From NCBI GenBank assembly GCA_021734075.1, contig JAIPJW010000005.1, forward strand, positions 1-64,000: DNA of 64,000 bases, written 5' to 3'. This stretch comes from Cephaloticoccus sp. Its GTDB lineage: Bacteria > Verrucomicrobiota > Verrucomicrobiia > Opitutales > Opitutaceae. The notes under the pieces are model-generated. The model did no database searches, had not been told where the DNA came from, and saw only the letters and a list, made by a program, of their open reading frames with translations. A program made the translations under genes and the position numbers. Every line of letters starts with the position of its first letter. Position 1 is the stretch's first letter. Of the stretch, positions 18,442 to 27,172 are shown in pieces.

Positions 18442-19632
18442 ATGACCACTCTGGCGGGATTTTCCGTGAAGCCGGACAGCTCGGGCCGTGGCTGGTGCCA
18501 ATTGACCCGGGATCGGGCGCACGCCTACCCGTTGTATTACTTCACTCCTTCGATGACGAGTGACAGTCGCTATCTGATTCACCACAGCGAACGCAGTGGC
18601 GAGGTGCAACTTTACCGGCTCGACCTGCAGACCGGCTCGAGTGTCGCATTGACCGACGGGCACACCGCTGATGCCGGTTGGGGCGTCTGGTGCGAATGGC
18701 GGCTCCGGGGAATTTATAATCACCTCAGTTCACTCAATCCGGTCAAACGCGAGGTCTATTATTTTCAGAATGAAGAGATTCGCTGCACCGGATTGGACAC
18801 TCTGGCCAACCGTCAGGTGTTGTCCCTGCCGGGTCGTGTCCCGATCGCTCAAACCAGCTTTTCGCCCGATGGTCGACACTTTGGTTTCATCCATGCCGAT
18901 CGTGCCTCGTTGCGGCGGGAACTGGCCGACTACGAGGTGCGGCGCAACATGGATCAGTTTGATTGGATGCAGGACCACCAGACTTGGCGCAACCGCATCC
19001 CCTGCACCATCGCAATCATCGATACGGCGACGGGGGCATATCGTGAAGTGCGACAGCTCGACCACTATGCACACCACCTGCTGTTTCTCGATAACGAGCG
19101 ACTGTTACTCAATCACCCAAAAAACGACAACGGCATGTGGACCATCCGGCTGGATGGTTCCGATTACCGTTGGCTGCGCCCACGGGATGATCACGGCACC
19201 ATCTGCCACCAAGTCGTCACGTCCCGGGGAATTTTTTATGAGACCGTGATGCGGGCCGGGGAGGTTCGCCGCAACTGGCTGGGCTGCTATGACCCCGTGC
19301 GGCACACGTTCGAGGAAGTGCCCCTGCCCGAAAGGCTGGATGGCTATGTGCATACCGGTTTCGATCCCACCGGGAAGTTCCTCTTTTTCGAACACCATGG
19401 GAACACCCATGAATTGCTGTCCCTGCATCAGCCGTTCGGCACGCCGGTGCTGAAAACCCTCCGCACCTTGCCCCCCTACCCCAAACATGGGCAGCGCTTT
19501 CACGCCCACCCATTTCTCACCCCGGATCGGAATTGGTTGATCCATACCGAGGTAATCGAAGGCTTTGCCCAGATCTGCGCCCTGGATGTGCGGGACCTTG
19601 TGGACCGCACCGACTACTGGAACCTGCGCTGA
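18442..19632 (+). CDS. PL22 oligogalacturonate-lyase-like seven-bladed beta-propeller
   Basis: 396-residue protein with WD/TolB-like propeller blades (LYRLDLQTGSSVALTDG, TSFSPDGRHFGFIHA). The overall order of motifs matches oligogalacturonate lyases of PL22: NPVKREVYYFQNEEIR in blade 2, a histidine pair in YAHHLLFLD, DDHGTICHQ, and RFHAHPFLTPDRNWLIHT near the end. PL22 enzymes bind Mn through conserved His/Gln and cleave unsaturated oligogalacturonates in the cytoplasm; no signal peptide is seen here, which fits. Catalytic assignment is inference, as the similarity is judged by eye. No pectin genes surround it. Confidence 0.6.
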   Translation: MTTLAGFSVKPDSSGRGWCQLTRDRAHAYPLYYFTPSMTSDSRYLIHHSERSGEVQLYRLDLQTGSSVALTDGHTADAGWGVWCEWRLRGIYNHLSSLNPVKREVYYFQNEEIRCTGLDTLANRQVLSLPGRVPIAQTSFSPDGRHFGFIHADRASLRRELADYEVRRNMDQFDWMQDHQTWRNRIPCTIAIIDTATGAYREVRQLDHYAHHLLFLDNERLLLNHPKNDNGMWTIRLDGSDYRWLRPRDDHGTICHQVVTSRGIFYETVMRAGEVRRNWLGCYDPVRHTFEEVPLPERLDGYVHTGFDPTGKFLFFEHHGNTHELLSLHQPFGTPVLKTLRTLPPYPKHGQRFHAHPFLTPDRNWLIHTEVIEGFAQICALDVRDLVDRTDYWNLR

Positions 19633-19635
19633 GCG

Positions 19636-20589
19636 TTAATTGCCGCAACAACACTTGCGGCCGGCTCGGCACCAGGCGAGCAACGCTGCCAGGGCAAAAC
19701 CCAGGGAATTCAATGACCCGTGCACCATGCGCATCCAGGGCACATCCAACCAGGGCAACGGGTCAAGGTAGGTGCGCGAGCTATACAAGGCTGCCAGCAC
19801 CATGCCGATGGCCAACGCAACCCCTGCAATAAACCAAAGACCACGCACCACCGGGCGCACGCTGCGTTCAAGGACCGCCAACACGATGTGTTGCACGGCC
19901 ACCCCCAGTCCTCCGAGCGCCAGAATCCATGCGGCGACCGATTCAAACCAAGCGGGTCCCCCGCGACTGGAAAGCAAAATACTTATGGCGACCAAGGGCA
20001 CGCCGAACAGCACCATGACACTGGAAACCATGGCCAGGGGACAGGTAGACCGGCGCGCAAGCACCAAACTCGCAACCACCGGGAGTATCAGTCCGGCATA
20101 ATGAAAGTGAACCGCGGTCAGCAGCACAATGTGGGGGGCGAAGCCCAACGGTGACCAGCCACAGCGATTCGCCAACAGCCAGACCCCGCCGATCGAAGCA
20201 TAGACCAGTCCCATGTCGCGACAAAACACGCCGAGGGGCGCAAACCCGTGCCGACGGATCCGGATCAATCCATCCACCCCCATCACCACCAACAGCAAGG
20301 CCCATGGCAGGGCACAGAGCATGGCTCCCGGTCCCACGGGCAGCAAAAACGCCGGGATCAGCAACAACGCCGCGGGCAATTGCAGATGCAGGTCGAATTT
20401 CCAAAGCCGCGCGGCCCAACCGGTGTCATCCAGATCGCGCGCCAGGCACCAGGTCATCGGCATAAGCACCAACGCCGCCAGTAACAGCAGGGCCACCGTC
20501 CAATGGCCATGGGCCAGACTGGCGACGGTGAAGTAGATAAATGCGCACCAGCAGACTGCGCCGATGCGAACTTTGATGGGGGAAGTCAT
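19636..20589 (-). CDS. YndJ-family membrane protein
   Basis: 317-residue integral membrane protein with about nine hydrophobic segments. The family signature is TAVHFHYAGLILPV near residue 165, together with conserved PWALLLVVMGVDG. YndJ proteins have no established function. In other bacteria they are often encoded next to, or fused with, a DUF1990 domain; here the DUF1990 gene is immediately upstream, its stop codon overlapping this ATG (ATGA). It ends in a cysteine cluster (KCCCGN), which may be incidental. Convergent with the PL22-like gene, three bases apart. Confidence 0.75.
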   Translation of the reverse strand: MTSPIKVRIGAVCWCAFIYFTVASLAHGHWTVALLLLAALVLMPMTWCLARDLDDTGWAARLWKFDLHLQLPAALLLIPAFLLPVGPGAMLCALPWALLLVVMGVDGLIRIRRHGFAPLGVFCRDMGLVYASIGGVWLLANRCGWSPLGFAPHIVLLTAVHFHYAGLILPVVASLVLARRSTCPLAMVSSVMVLFGVPLVAISILLSSRGGPAWFESVAAWILALGGLGVAVQHIVLAVLERSVRPVVRGLWFIAGVALAIGMVLAALYSSRTYLDPLPWLDVPWMRMVHGSLNSLGFALAALLAWCRAGRKCCCGN

Positions 20590-21180
20590 GCAGGGGTCCG
20601 GGCAGCTTGCAGGATTGTTGCCTGAGAGTCCCGCACAAATTTTCGCTGCCAGTTACGCACCCATGGTCTGGCCGCTCGTGCCGCCCAGAAACGCGGCCGG
20701 GAAAATGCCTGCACCCGATACCACACGGTGCCGTCCGCCCATTGTTCAATGGTGAAAAGTTCTTCCCCCTGCTCCAAATGTGCGGGCAAGGTGCCATAGG
20801 CAAAGCCCCGGCGACGCACCGGCAGTTGCTCATCCACCAGATAGACCACGCGGCAGGCATTGAGCCACCACAGGCCCGATGCCCTGGCCTGCACGATCAG
20901 GTTCAGGCCGGGGCGAATTTGGCCCGTTTCCGCTGTGATGATGCGGGTCCATGCGGGGGGGAAACATTTGCCATTCAAACAGGGCTGCCACCGCCCGGTC
21001 ATACACCGCATTGCCCTCGCCCAATTGCACCTCATTGTCGTCATAATCGTAACCGCGCGGGGGATGGCCCCGGGTGGCCCCGACCTCCCGAAAGGAAAAA
21101 CCCTCGGCGTTCTGCCGGGTCAAAAATTCCTGCACCAGGGTTTCAGTCGGCGTGAAAAATGACCAATGCGGGACTAGCAT
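20586..21180 (-). pseudogene. DUF1990 family gene, frameshifted in a C7 run
   Basis: Two overlapping frames together encode one DUF1990 domain (about 198 residues). From ATG 21180 the first frame reads MLVPHWSFFTPTE ... DNEVQLGEGNAVYDRA ... EWQMFPP; the family continues with WTRI, which is found only in the other frame (AWTRIITAETGQIRPG ... FAYGTLPAHLEQGEE ... TVWYRVQAFSRPR). The switch occurs at seven consecutive C on the coding strand (20955-20961); six would keep one frame. It is either a true frameshift mutation or a homopolymer sequencing error. Downstream YndJ is still coupled by ATGA to the second frame. DUF1990 proteins are of unknown function. Confidence 0.8.
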
Positions 21181-21282
21181 TGTTTGTAACCTAGGGCTGC
21201 GGCGCACTCCCTGTCCACCGCATCTTGTTCTCAATTATTTTGCGGCTTTGCCTTTGCGTGGCGGTTTGCTCAACCTCCCGCG

Positions 21283-22671
21283 ATGAGACCGCTGTTTTTG
21301 CTTCGAAGCCTGCTGCTCGTGATGACACTACCCGTCTTGGCTTGGGCCAACGGTCGCATTGTTTCAGGCCCGATGCTTGGTTACCGGGCCCACCGCGAAG
21401 TGTTTTTGTGGCTGGAAACAAAGGAAGCGCAGCAAGTCACCCTGACCTATTGGTTGCGTGACCAACCCGCCACCTCGAAGTCGATAACCCATAAGCATGT
21501 CACGCCCAATCCCGCGGGGACCCAGATCCACCATTTTCGACCGGGTTTGCTGAGGATGGGCGGCACCTACGACTATCGCCTCACGATTGATGGGGTTGAT
21601 CAAGCCGTGGCTGCGCCGAAAACATTTCAAACCCAGCCGCTTTGGGAATGGCGCACTCCGCCTCCCGATTTTTCCTTTCTGGTCGGATCCTGCGCCTACA
21701 TCAATGACCCCGAATACGATCGTCCCGGACCCGGCTACGGCAAGACCACCCATACGCTGGAACTCATGGGTGACAGCGGTGCCGACTTCATGATCTGGAC
21801 CGGTGACAACTGGTATTGGCGTGAACCCGACTATGATTCAATCAGTGGTCTCTGGTATCGTCCTTCACACGACCGGTCCATTCCACAAATGCAGAAACTC
21901 CTCGGCGTGATGCATCACTATGCCACCTGGGATGATCACGACTACGGGCCCAACGATTCCAATTGGTCCTTCGAATACAAGGACATGGCCTTGGCCATCT
22001 TCAAGGCCTACTGGGGCAATCACAGCTACGGGGAGCCCGGCAACCCCGGCGTCTACAGCAAATTCTACTGGGGTGATGCGGCATTCTTCCTGATGGACAA
22101 TCACTATTACCGCGATGCGGCGGGGCTCGATCAGGACAAAAATCCGGACAAATCCCAATGGGGCCGCGCGCAATTGGAATGGCTCAAGCAATCCTTGCTC
22201 GGGGCCATGGAACTCAAACATTTCAAGTTTCTCTTCATCGCCACGGGCAATCAAATGCTGCAATCCACCTCGCGGGGGGAAAGCCACGAACTTTATCGGA
22301 AGGAACGGGAAGAACTGATGGATTTCATCCTCGAGAATGGAATCACGGGTGTGGTTTTTCTGACCGGAGACGTGCATTTCTCCGCGATGTATCAGCGGGT
22401 GCTTGGTGACCAAGGACAGAAAATTTACGAGATCACTTCATCACCCATTACGAGCGGAGCCTGGACCAATATTGCGGATACTCCGGGTGGCAGCGATCCG
22501 GCACTGATTTCCGGCACCATCGTAAACGACCAAAACTTCATGCGGATCGATATCACTGGCGAAGATGCCACCCGCACGCTAAAAATCACCTGTGTCGACA
22601 AGCAGGGCACCGTGCGATTCGTCCGTAACATCAAGGCTACTGAACTCGGCTACAAACCACGCCAGCGATGA
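21283..22671 (+). CDS. PhoD-like alkaline phosphatase/phosphodiesterase
   Basis: 462-residue exported metallophosphoesterase. An N-terminal signal peptide (LLRSLLLVMTLPVLAWANG) is followed by a fibronectin-like PhoD N-domain (to about 125) and the calcineurin-like catalytic domain. Metal-site motifs are FLVGSCAY, TGDNWYW, TWDDHDYGPNDSN and FLTGDVHFSAM. Such enzymes release phosphate from phosphodiesters in the periplasm. The stop overlaps an ATG for the next frame, but AMP nucleosidase probably begins 27 bases further on. The leader (CTCCCGCG) lacks a ribosome-binding site. Confidence 0.9.
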   Translation: MRPLFLLRSLLLVMTLPVLAWANGRIVSGPMLGYRAHREVFLWLETKEAQQVTLTYWLRDQPATSKSITHKHVTPNPAGTQIHHFRPGLLRMGGTYDYRLTIDGVDQAVAAPKTFQTQPLWEWRTPPPDFSFLVGSCAYINDPEYDRPGPGYGKTTHTLELMGDSGADFMIWTGDNWYWREPDYDSISGLWYRPSHDRSIPQMQKLLGVMHHYATWDDHDYGPNDSNWSFEYKDMALAIFKAYWGNHSYGEPGNPGVYSKFYWGDAAFFLMDNHYYRDAAGLDQDKNPDKSQWGRAQLEWLKQSLLGAMELKHFKFLFIATGNQMLQSTSRGESHELYRKEREELMDFILENGITGVVFLTGDVHFSAMYQRVLGDQGQKIYEITSSPITSGAWTNIADTPGGSDPALISGTIVNDQNFMRIDITGEDATRTLKITCVDKQGTVRFVRNIKATELGYKPRQR

Positions 22672-22694
22672 ATCGCAGCAAACAACCAACTCCT

Positions 22695-23465
22695 ATGAAT
22701 ACCCGCAAAGAGATCGTTGAAAACTGGCTGCCGCGTTACACCGGACTGGCCCTGGAGGAATTCGGCGAATACATCCTGCTGACCAATTTTGACCATTACG
22801 TGAAACTCTTCGCGCAGTGGCATCGCGTGCCGGTCAAGGGCAAGGACAAACCCATGCCCAATGCCACTGCCGGGGAAATCACCATCATAAATTTCGGCAT
22901 GGGCAGTGCCACGGCCGCGACCGTGATGGATTTGCTCAGCGCGATCAAACCGAAGGCCGTGCTCTTCCTCGGCAAGTGCGGGGGCATCAAACACCGCACT
23001 TCGATCGGCGATTTCATTCTCCCCATCGCCGCCATTCGCGGCGAGGGCACGAGCAACGACTACTACCCTCCGGAGGTTCCTGCCCTGCCCGCCTTTGCCC
23101 TGCAGAAAGCCATCTCCACGACCATCCGGGAACATGCGCGCGACTATTGGACCGGCACGGTCTACACCACCAACCGCCGGGTCTGGGAGCACGATGCCGA
23201 ATTCAAAAAATACCTCCGGAAAATCCGCGTGCTCTGCATCGATATGGAGACGGCCACCATTTTCATGACCGGCTTTTTCAACGAAATCCCCACCGGCGCA
23301 CTGTTACTCGTTTCCGATCAACCCATGGTGCCCGAAGGCGTGAAAACCGCGGAAAGCGACAAGGCGGTGGATGCCAACTATGTCAGTGATCACATCCGCA
23401 TCGGCATCGATTCCCTCAAGCAGCTCATCAACAAGGGCGTCACCGTGAAGCATCTGCAGTTCTAG
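22695..23465 (+). CDS. amn: AMP nucleosidase, short form
   Basis: 256-residue member of the purine nucleoside phosphorylase/AMP nucleosidase superfamily, the short type common in Bacteroidetes-like genomes. It cleaves AMP to adenine and ribose 5-phosphate. The N-terminus EIVENWLPRYTG is family typical; the nucleoside-binding signature IDMETATIF (about 186-194) and the purine-site SDQPMVPEG follow. ATG 22695 (MNTRKEIVEN) is chosen by family alignment rather than ATG 22668, which overlaps the PhoD stop. Together with PhoD it may recycle nucleotide phosphate and base. Confidence 0.9.
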   Translation: MNTRKEIVENWLPRYTGLALEEFGEYILLTNFDHYVKLFAQWHRVPVKGKDKPMPNATAGEITIINFGMGSATAATVMDLLSAIKPKAVLFLGKCGGIKHRTSIGDFILPIAAIRGEGTSNDYYPPEVPALPAFALQKAISTTIREHARDYWTGTVYTTNRRVWEHDAEFKKYLRKIRVLCIDMETATIFMTGFFNEIPTGALLLVSDQPMVPEGVKTAESDKAVDANYVSDHIRIGIDSLKQLINKGVTVKHLQF

Positions 23466-23480
23466 CCAACCCGCTGCCTG

Positions 23481-24326
23481 CTAACCTCTCACCGTGGGAT
23501 GGGCTTGCAGGCGATAACGACGCGGGCTCACTCCAAATCGCTTCCGGAACAACGCGTAAAAATGCGAAAGGTTCGTGAGCCCGCAATCGAGCATGATCTC
23601 GATGATGGGTCGTGAGGTTCCCGCCAATTGCCCCGCGCTGTAATCGATTCGCGCCGTGTTTACGATGTCGGTCGGGGTTGCCCCCAGCCAACGCAAGGCG
23701 GCCCGCGACACATGGGAGGGACTGCGTCCCGCCAAACGGGCAAATGCCACCGTGCCCCCGACAAAGTTGTCCGGTCGCCCTATCTCAAGTTGCGCCCGCA
23801 GCAGCCAATCCGGCACTGGTTCCTGCTGCATGATCGGTTTCATCGGACGCAAATTGGGCAGTTCCATCAAAAACCCATCCACCAGCACCCGTGGTCTGGT
23901 CGTGGAAGCCAGTCGCTCTGCCCAAAGCTTCAGGCCCGTCTGCGCCCGGACAGATAATGCCCAGGCCCTCTGCTCCCCGGGCAGCTCAAACCAATCCGTT
24001 TCCGTTTCAAAATATCGTCGATGCACGACCCGCCAACACACGCTGGGAAAGGCCAGGTTCACGATGCGCATTGGAGCCTCCTTTGAACCAGCCACGCGGT
24101 GCCGGTCCGACGGGTGAATCAGATGCAAGACTCCGGGTTGCAGGATCCGGGTCTTGCCGTTCCAGCGATGCTCACCGCGGCCATGAGTCACCCAAAACAC
24201 TTCGTGATAATCGTGATCGTGGTAGCGCACCCCGTCTTCAGCCGACAACTCGGTGTGCGCAAAGTGATAACTTTCGCCGGGTCGGATGAAGTCCTTGATC
24301 TTGAAATGGGCACAGCGCTCAGCCAT
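23481..24326 (-). CDS. AraC-family transcriptional regulator
   Basis: 281-residue regulator with an N-terminal cupin sensor (HDHDYHEVFWVTHGRGEHRW at about 34-53) and a C-terminal double helix-turn-helix. The second helix-turn-helix reads LTNLSHFYALFRKRFGVSP, a strong AraC hallmark. It is divergent from a PhyH dioxygenase gene 72 bases away; direct repeats in that gap are candidate operator sites. ATG 24326 (MAERCAHFKI) is used; the frame could begin at TTG 24344. It likely senses a sugar or related small molecule and controls the dioxygenase and perhaps the aldolase gene. Confidence 0.92.
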   Translation of the reverse strand: MAERCAHFKIKDFIRPGESYHFAHTELSAEDGVRYHDHDYHEVFWVTHGRGEHRWNGKTRILQPGVLHLIHPSDRHRVAGSKEAPMRIVNLAFPSVCWRVVHRRYFETETDWFELPGEQRAWALSVRAQTGLKLWAERLASTTRPRVLVDGFLMELPNLRPMKPIMQQEPVPDWLLRAQLEIGRPDNFVGGTVAFARLAGRSPSHVSRAALRWLGATPTDIVNTARIDYSAGQLAGTSRPIIEIMLDCGLTNLSHFYALFRKRFGVSPRRYRLQAHPTVRG

Positions 24327-24334
24327 GAAAGCAA

Positions 24335-24396
24335 TATAACACAATTAAACGCGACTATATGGCAAGATTTCCCCACATAAAGCTGTTATAACACAA
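24335..24396. promoter_or_regulatory. Direct-repeat operator candidate between araC-type gene and phyH
   Basis: The decamer TATAACACAA occurs at 24335-24344 and again at 24387-24396. The copies are 52 bases apart, close to five helical turns, each adjoining the start of one divergent gene. AraC-family proteins commonly bind such direct repeats on one face of DNA. Binding is inference. Confidence 0.45.
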
Positions 24397-24398
24397 AC

Positions 24399-25235
24399 AT
24401 GGTTGCTTCCAATTCCTCCGCTAAATCCCATCATCGCCTCACACCCGAGCAAGTGGCCCGTTACCACGTCGAGGGTTATCATATCTTTCGCGAACCGGTT
24501 CTTCCCCAGGCCAAATTCGACGGTCTTAAGAATTGTTTCGAGGACATCCTGGACAATCTGGAGGCCGACGTGCGACCGGAATCCATGGATGTGCCGCATT
24601 TCCAGCACCCCCAGCTGTTCGAATGGCTCTTTGCCGATGAAATCCTCGATCTGGTCGAGCCCATCCTCGGTCCGGATATCGCTCTCTTTTCCAGCCATTT
24701 TATCTGCAAGCCCAAGGGCAATGGCAAACGGGTGCCGTGGCATGAGGATTCCCATTATTGGAAGACAATGATCTCCCCGATGGAGGTCGTCACCGTCTGG
24801 TTGGCCATTGACCCGTCCACCAAGATCAACGGTTGCATGAACATCATTCCGCGCACGCACACCAGCGGCAAACAGGGCTTTTCGGATTATGATGACCTGA
24901 AGCCGGGTGAAGCGGTGTTCCCCGATGAAATCAAGGCCGCCCAGCGTGACCCCAGCCGGGCCATCGCCATCGAGCTCGATGCCAACCAGTGCAGCTTGCA
25001 CGACGGCCGCATCATTCACGGCAGTGAGCCCAATACCAGCGACATCCGCCGCTGCGGCTACACCATGCGCTATATCAGCAGCAAGGTGCGCCTGAACCAG
25101 GATATGGTGGGCACCTACCACAACATCTACCTGGCCCGGGGCAAGGACCTCGCTGGCAACACCTATGGCGATCCGACCAAGGCCTACGCCGAGATGGCCC
25201 GCTTCCGCGCCAAGCACGGCAAGAACGGGCATTGA
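24399..25235 (+). CDS. Phytanoyl-CoA dioxygenase (PhyH) family protein
   Basis: 278-residue Fe(II)/2-oxoglutarate oxygenase of the PhyH family. The iron-binding HxD lies in VPWHEDSHYW (His at about residue 115) and the distal His in RIIHGSEPNTS, followed by the 2-oxoglutarate-binding Arg in RRCGYTMRY. The PhyH family covers very varied substrates; bacterial members modify small metabolites such as ectoine, quaternary amines or sugars. Being divergent from an AraC regulator suggests inducible expression. No ribosome-binding site precedes the ATG. Confidence 0.9.
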   Translation: MVASNSSAKSHHRLTPEQVARYHVEGYHIFREPVLPQAKFDGLKNCFEDILDNLEADVRPESMDVPHFQHPQLFEWLFADEILDLVEPILGPDIALFSSHFICKPKGNGKRVPWHEDSHYWKTMISPMEVVTVWLAIDPSTKINGCMNIIPRTHTSGKQGFSDYDDLKPGEAVFPDEIKAAQRDPSRAIAIELDANQCSLHDGRIIHGSEPNTSDIRRCGYTMRYISSKVRLNQDMVGTYHNIYLARGKDLAGNTYGDPTKAYAEMARFRAKHGKNGH

Positions 25236-25256
25236 GGAATACCGGGAAAGGGAATC

Positions 25257-26189
25257 TCAACCGAACAATTCGGGCAATTCCACCCGGGCGATGCGTCCGA
25301 CTTCCGTCGCGGTGGCCTGGTCGATGAATTGATAGGGCCAGCGGAGGCGCGGGGTCATGCCCGGCAGCCAGCCACCGGCACTGGCCATCATCTTGTCGAT
25401 GGCGGTGCCCGAGACACCGCGCTCGCGCATGAGTCGCCCGGCTTGGGTTGTCCAGAAATTTAGAATCCTGGTCTCAAGTGCCAAGGCCGCAGAAGGATCC
25501 GTTTTAATCAATTCCCACCAGCGTTGGGCACCTTTGGGCGACAAACAGGCCACATTAGAGTAGCAACCGCGGGCACCTTGCTGGCAGCCCGAAGCCATGC
25601 GATGTCCCGCCACAAACACCGAGATTTTTTCCAGCACCGGCTTCATTTCGGCATACCAATTGGCATCGCCGCCCAGCACCTTGATGCCGACAATTTCGGG
25701 CACCGCATTGATCACTTGCAGCAGCTCGGCCGAATTAAACAAGGGCTTCGCGTGGGGCGGATTGTAGAGAATCAGAGGTATGCCGTCAGCCACCTTTGCC
25801 ACCCGACCGAGAAAGGCTATCGCTTCGCTTACCCCCACCGGCAACCAGTCCGGCAAAATCACCTGCAGCCCCGAGGGCCGCAACTCCCTTGCCCGGCGCA
25901 CCAATTCCAAAGTCGCCTGGGGGCTGGTGTGGCTGGCTCCGATTTGAAAGGGCATCCCTGACTGGGTGCAGATATCCGCCAACATGCCGTTGATGCGGTC
26001 AAATTCCGCTTCACTCTGGGTCCAGAATTCCCCGGCGCTGCCGTTGGAATAAACGCCGGAGACTCCCGCATCCACCAGATGCTGCAGCTCCAGACGCAAT
26101 AAATCGAAATCGATCGAATCATCATCCCGCAGTGGCAGCAGCAGAGTGCCCCAGACGCCCTGCAGTGTATCCCGAGTCAATGGAGTCAT
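25257..26189 (-). CDS. DHDPS/N-acetylneuraminate-lyase (DapA) family aldolase
   Basis: 310-residue TIM-barrel class I aldolase. The Schiff-base lysine lies in VGIKVLGGD (about residue 168) and the catalytic tyrosine in LILYNPPHAKP. The N-terminal GSAGEFW replaces the GTTGE of true dihydrodipicolinate synthase, so it is more likely a catabolic 2-keto-acid aldolase or dehydratase than the lysine-pathway enzyme. It is convergent with phyH, and may belong to the AraC regulon, but it is on the opposite strand. Substrate unknown. Confidence 0.85.
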   Translation of the reverse strand: MTPLTRDTLQGVWGTLLLPLRDDDSIDFDLLRLELQHLVDAGVSGVYSNGSAGEFWTQSEAEFDRINGMLADICTQSGMPFQIGASHTSPQATLELVRRARELRPSGLQVILPDWLPVGVSEAIAFLGRVAKVADGIPLILYNPPHAKPLFNSAELLQVINAVPEIVGIKVLGGDANWYAEMKPVLEKISVFVAGHRMASGCQQGARGCYSNVACLSPKGAQRWWELIKTDPSAALALETRILNFWTTQAGRLMRERGVSGTAIDKMMASAGGWLPGMTPRLRWPYQFIDQATATEVGRIARVELPELFG

Positions 26190-26239
26190 AAGCGAAAAGA
26201 CCTACGTTCAGAGTCGCAACCAGTTTTCTCCCGGATCGT

Positions 26240-27172
26240 TCACGGCACAACTGCAAACCAGAAAGGGGCGAATAACTCGGTTTCATTCATGTTGACCTGA
26301 GCCCAGGTCACATAGCGACCCGGGGTCGGGATGGTTATTTGGAAACTAAGCGTAGGCTGCATACGATCCGGCGGGACCGACAAATCGACCTCCTGAGGAT
26401 GTAAATGGGCAAAGCCGGAACGCGCTTCATCAAAGGCGACGACATGGGCGTAGGCCCCCATGACGGTGTGCAGAGGCACTTCCCCCCCGGCGAGAGCGGT
26501 AATCGTCAAACGCATCAGGGCTTCCCGACCGGCCCGAATTTGTCCCCCGGACGGGCGCAATTCAAACCGGTAACCCGACACATTCACCACCCATGACTGG
26601 CGTTGCGCAGCGGCGATGGTTTCGGCGGTCGGAGTCGGGCCCGTGACATCAAGTGCCGCATTGGCATACAGCCCCAAGCCCGTGGCCGCGGGGGTGAAAT
26701 CGGCAAAGAACCGATACTCCCCGCCAAATTGAGGCGTGAAGCGAAAGTGCCATTCTCCGGGGATGCGCTGTGGCTGGGGATGCACGTGGTGATAATCCAT
26801 CAACTGCGGATCGATGATCATCAGGTGAAGCAGTTCCGTATGCACCGTCAGTAAATCAGCCGGGGCAATGGGTTTGCCGGCATGTGTCTTCAGGGTGAGT
26901 TTCACCTCAACTTCCTGTCCGGCGACCAACGGCGCCAAGGGGGTGAGTTGCAGGTTCACGGGAGAACTCACATTGACCACGGGAAGAAACTGCGGGTTCG
27001 CCGGATCACACATCTGAATGACATTCTCGCCCTCCACCCGAAAATCCATGTGGCTGAGATTGGTCCCGGTCGGGAGCACCCGGAACAGGGCATACAAACC
27101 CACGGACAGAACCGTAATGCGCAGGATGCGCCACCACGGTCGCGCAAACAAATTGGAGGCCGGAGCACTCAT
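26240..27172 (-). CDS. Membrane-anchored protein with two HxHP (YtkA-like) modules, copper-locus associated
   Basis: 310-residue protein, one N-terminal membrane helix (about 11-30, RITVLSVGLYALFRVLP). Two immunoglobulin-like modules follow, each built from a His-containing strand, an HxHP turn and an aromatic strand: LHLMIIDPQLMDYHHVHP ... YRFFADF and AHVVAFDEARSGFAHLHP ... YVTWAQV. This layout is seen in YtkA-like proteins linked to metal handling. The start overlaps the SCO stop codon (TAATG), so both are one operon. Copper binding by the histidines is inferred from motif and context, not shown. Confidence 0.65.
   Translation of the reverse strand: MSAPASNLFARPWWRILRITVLSVGLYALFRVLPTGTNLSHMDFRVEGENVIQMCDPANPQFLPVVNVSSPVNLQLTPLAPLVAGQEVEVKLTLKTHAGKPIAPADLLTVHTELLHLMIIDPQLMDYHHVHPQPQRIPGEWHFRFTPQFGGEYRFFADFTPAATGLGLYANAALDVTGPTPTAETIAAAQRQSWVVNVSGYRFELRPSGGQIRAGREALMRLTITALAGGEVPLHTVMGAYAHVVAFDEARSGFAHLHPQEVDLSVPPDRMQPTLSFQITIPTPGRYVTWAQVNMNETELFAPFWFAVVP

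Noticed and set aside
20830-21234. Two separate hypothetical genes at 20586-21044 and 20830-21234
   Set aside because: They are the two halves of one frameshifted DUF1990 domain.
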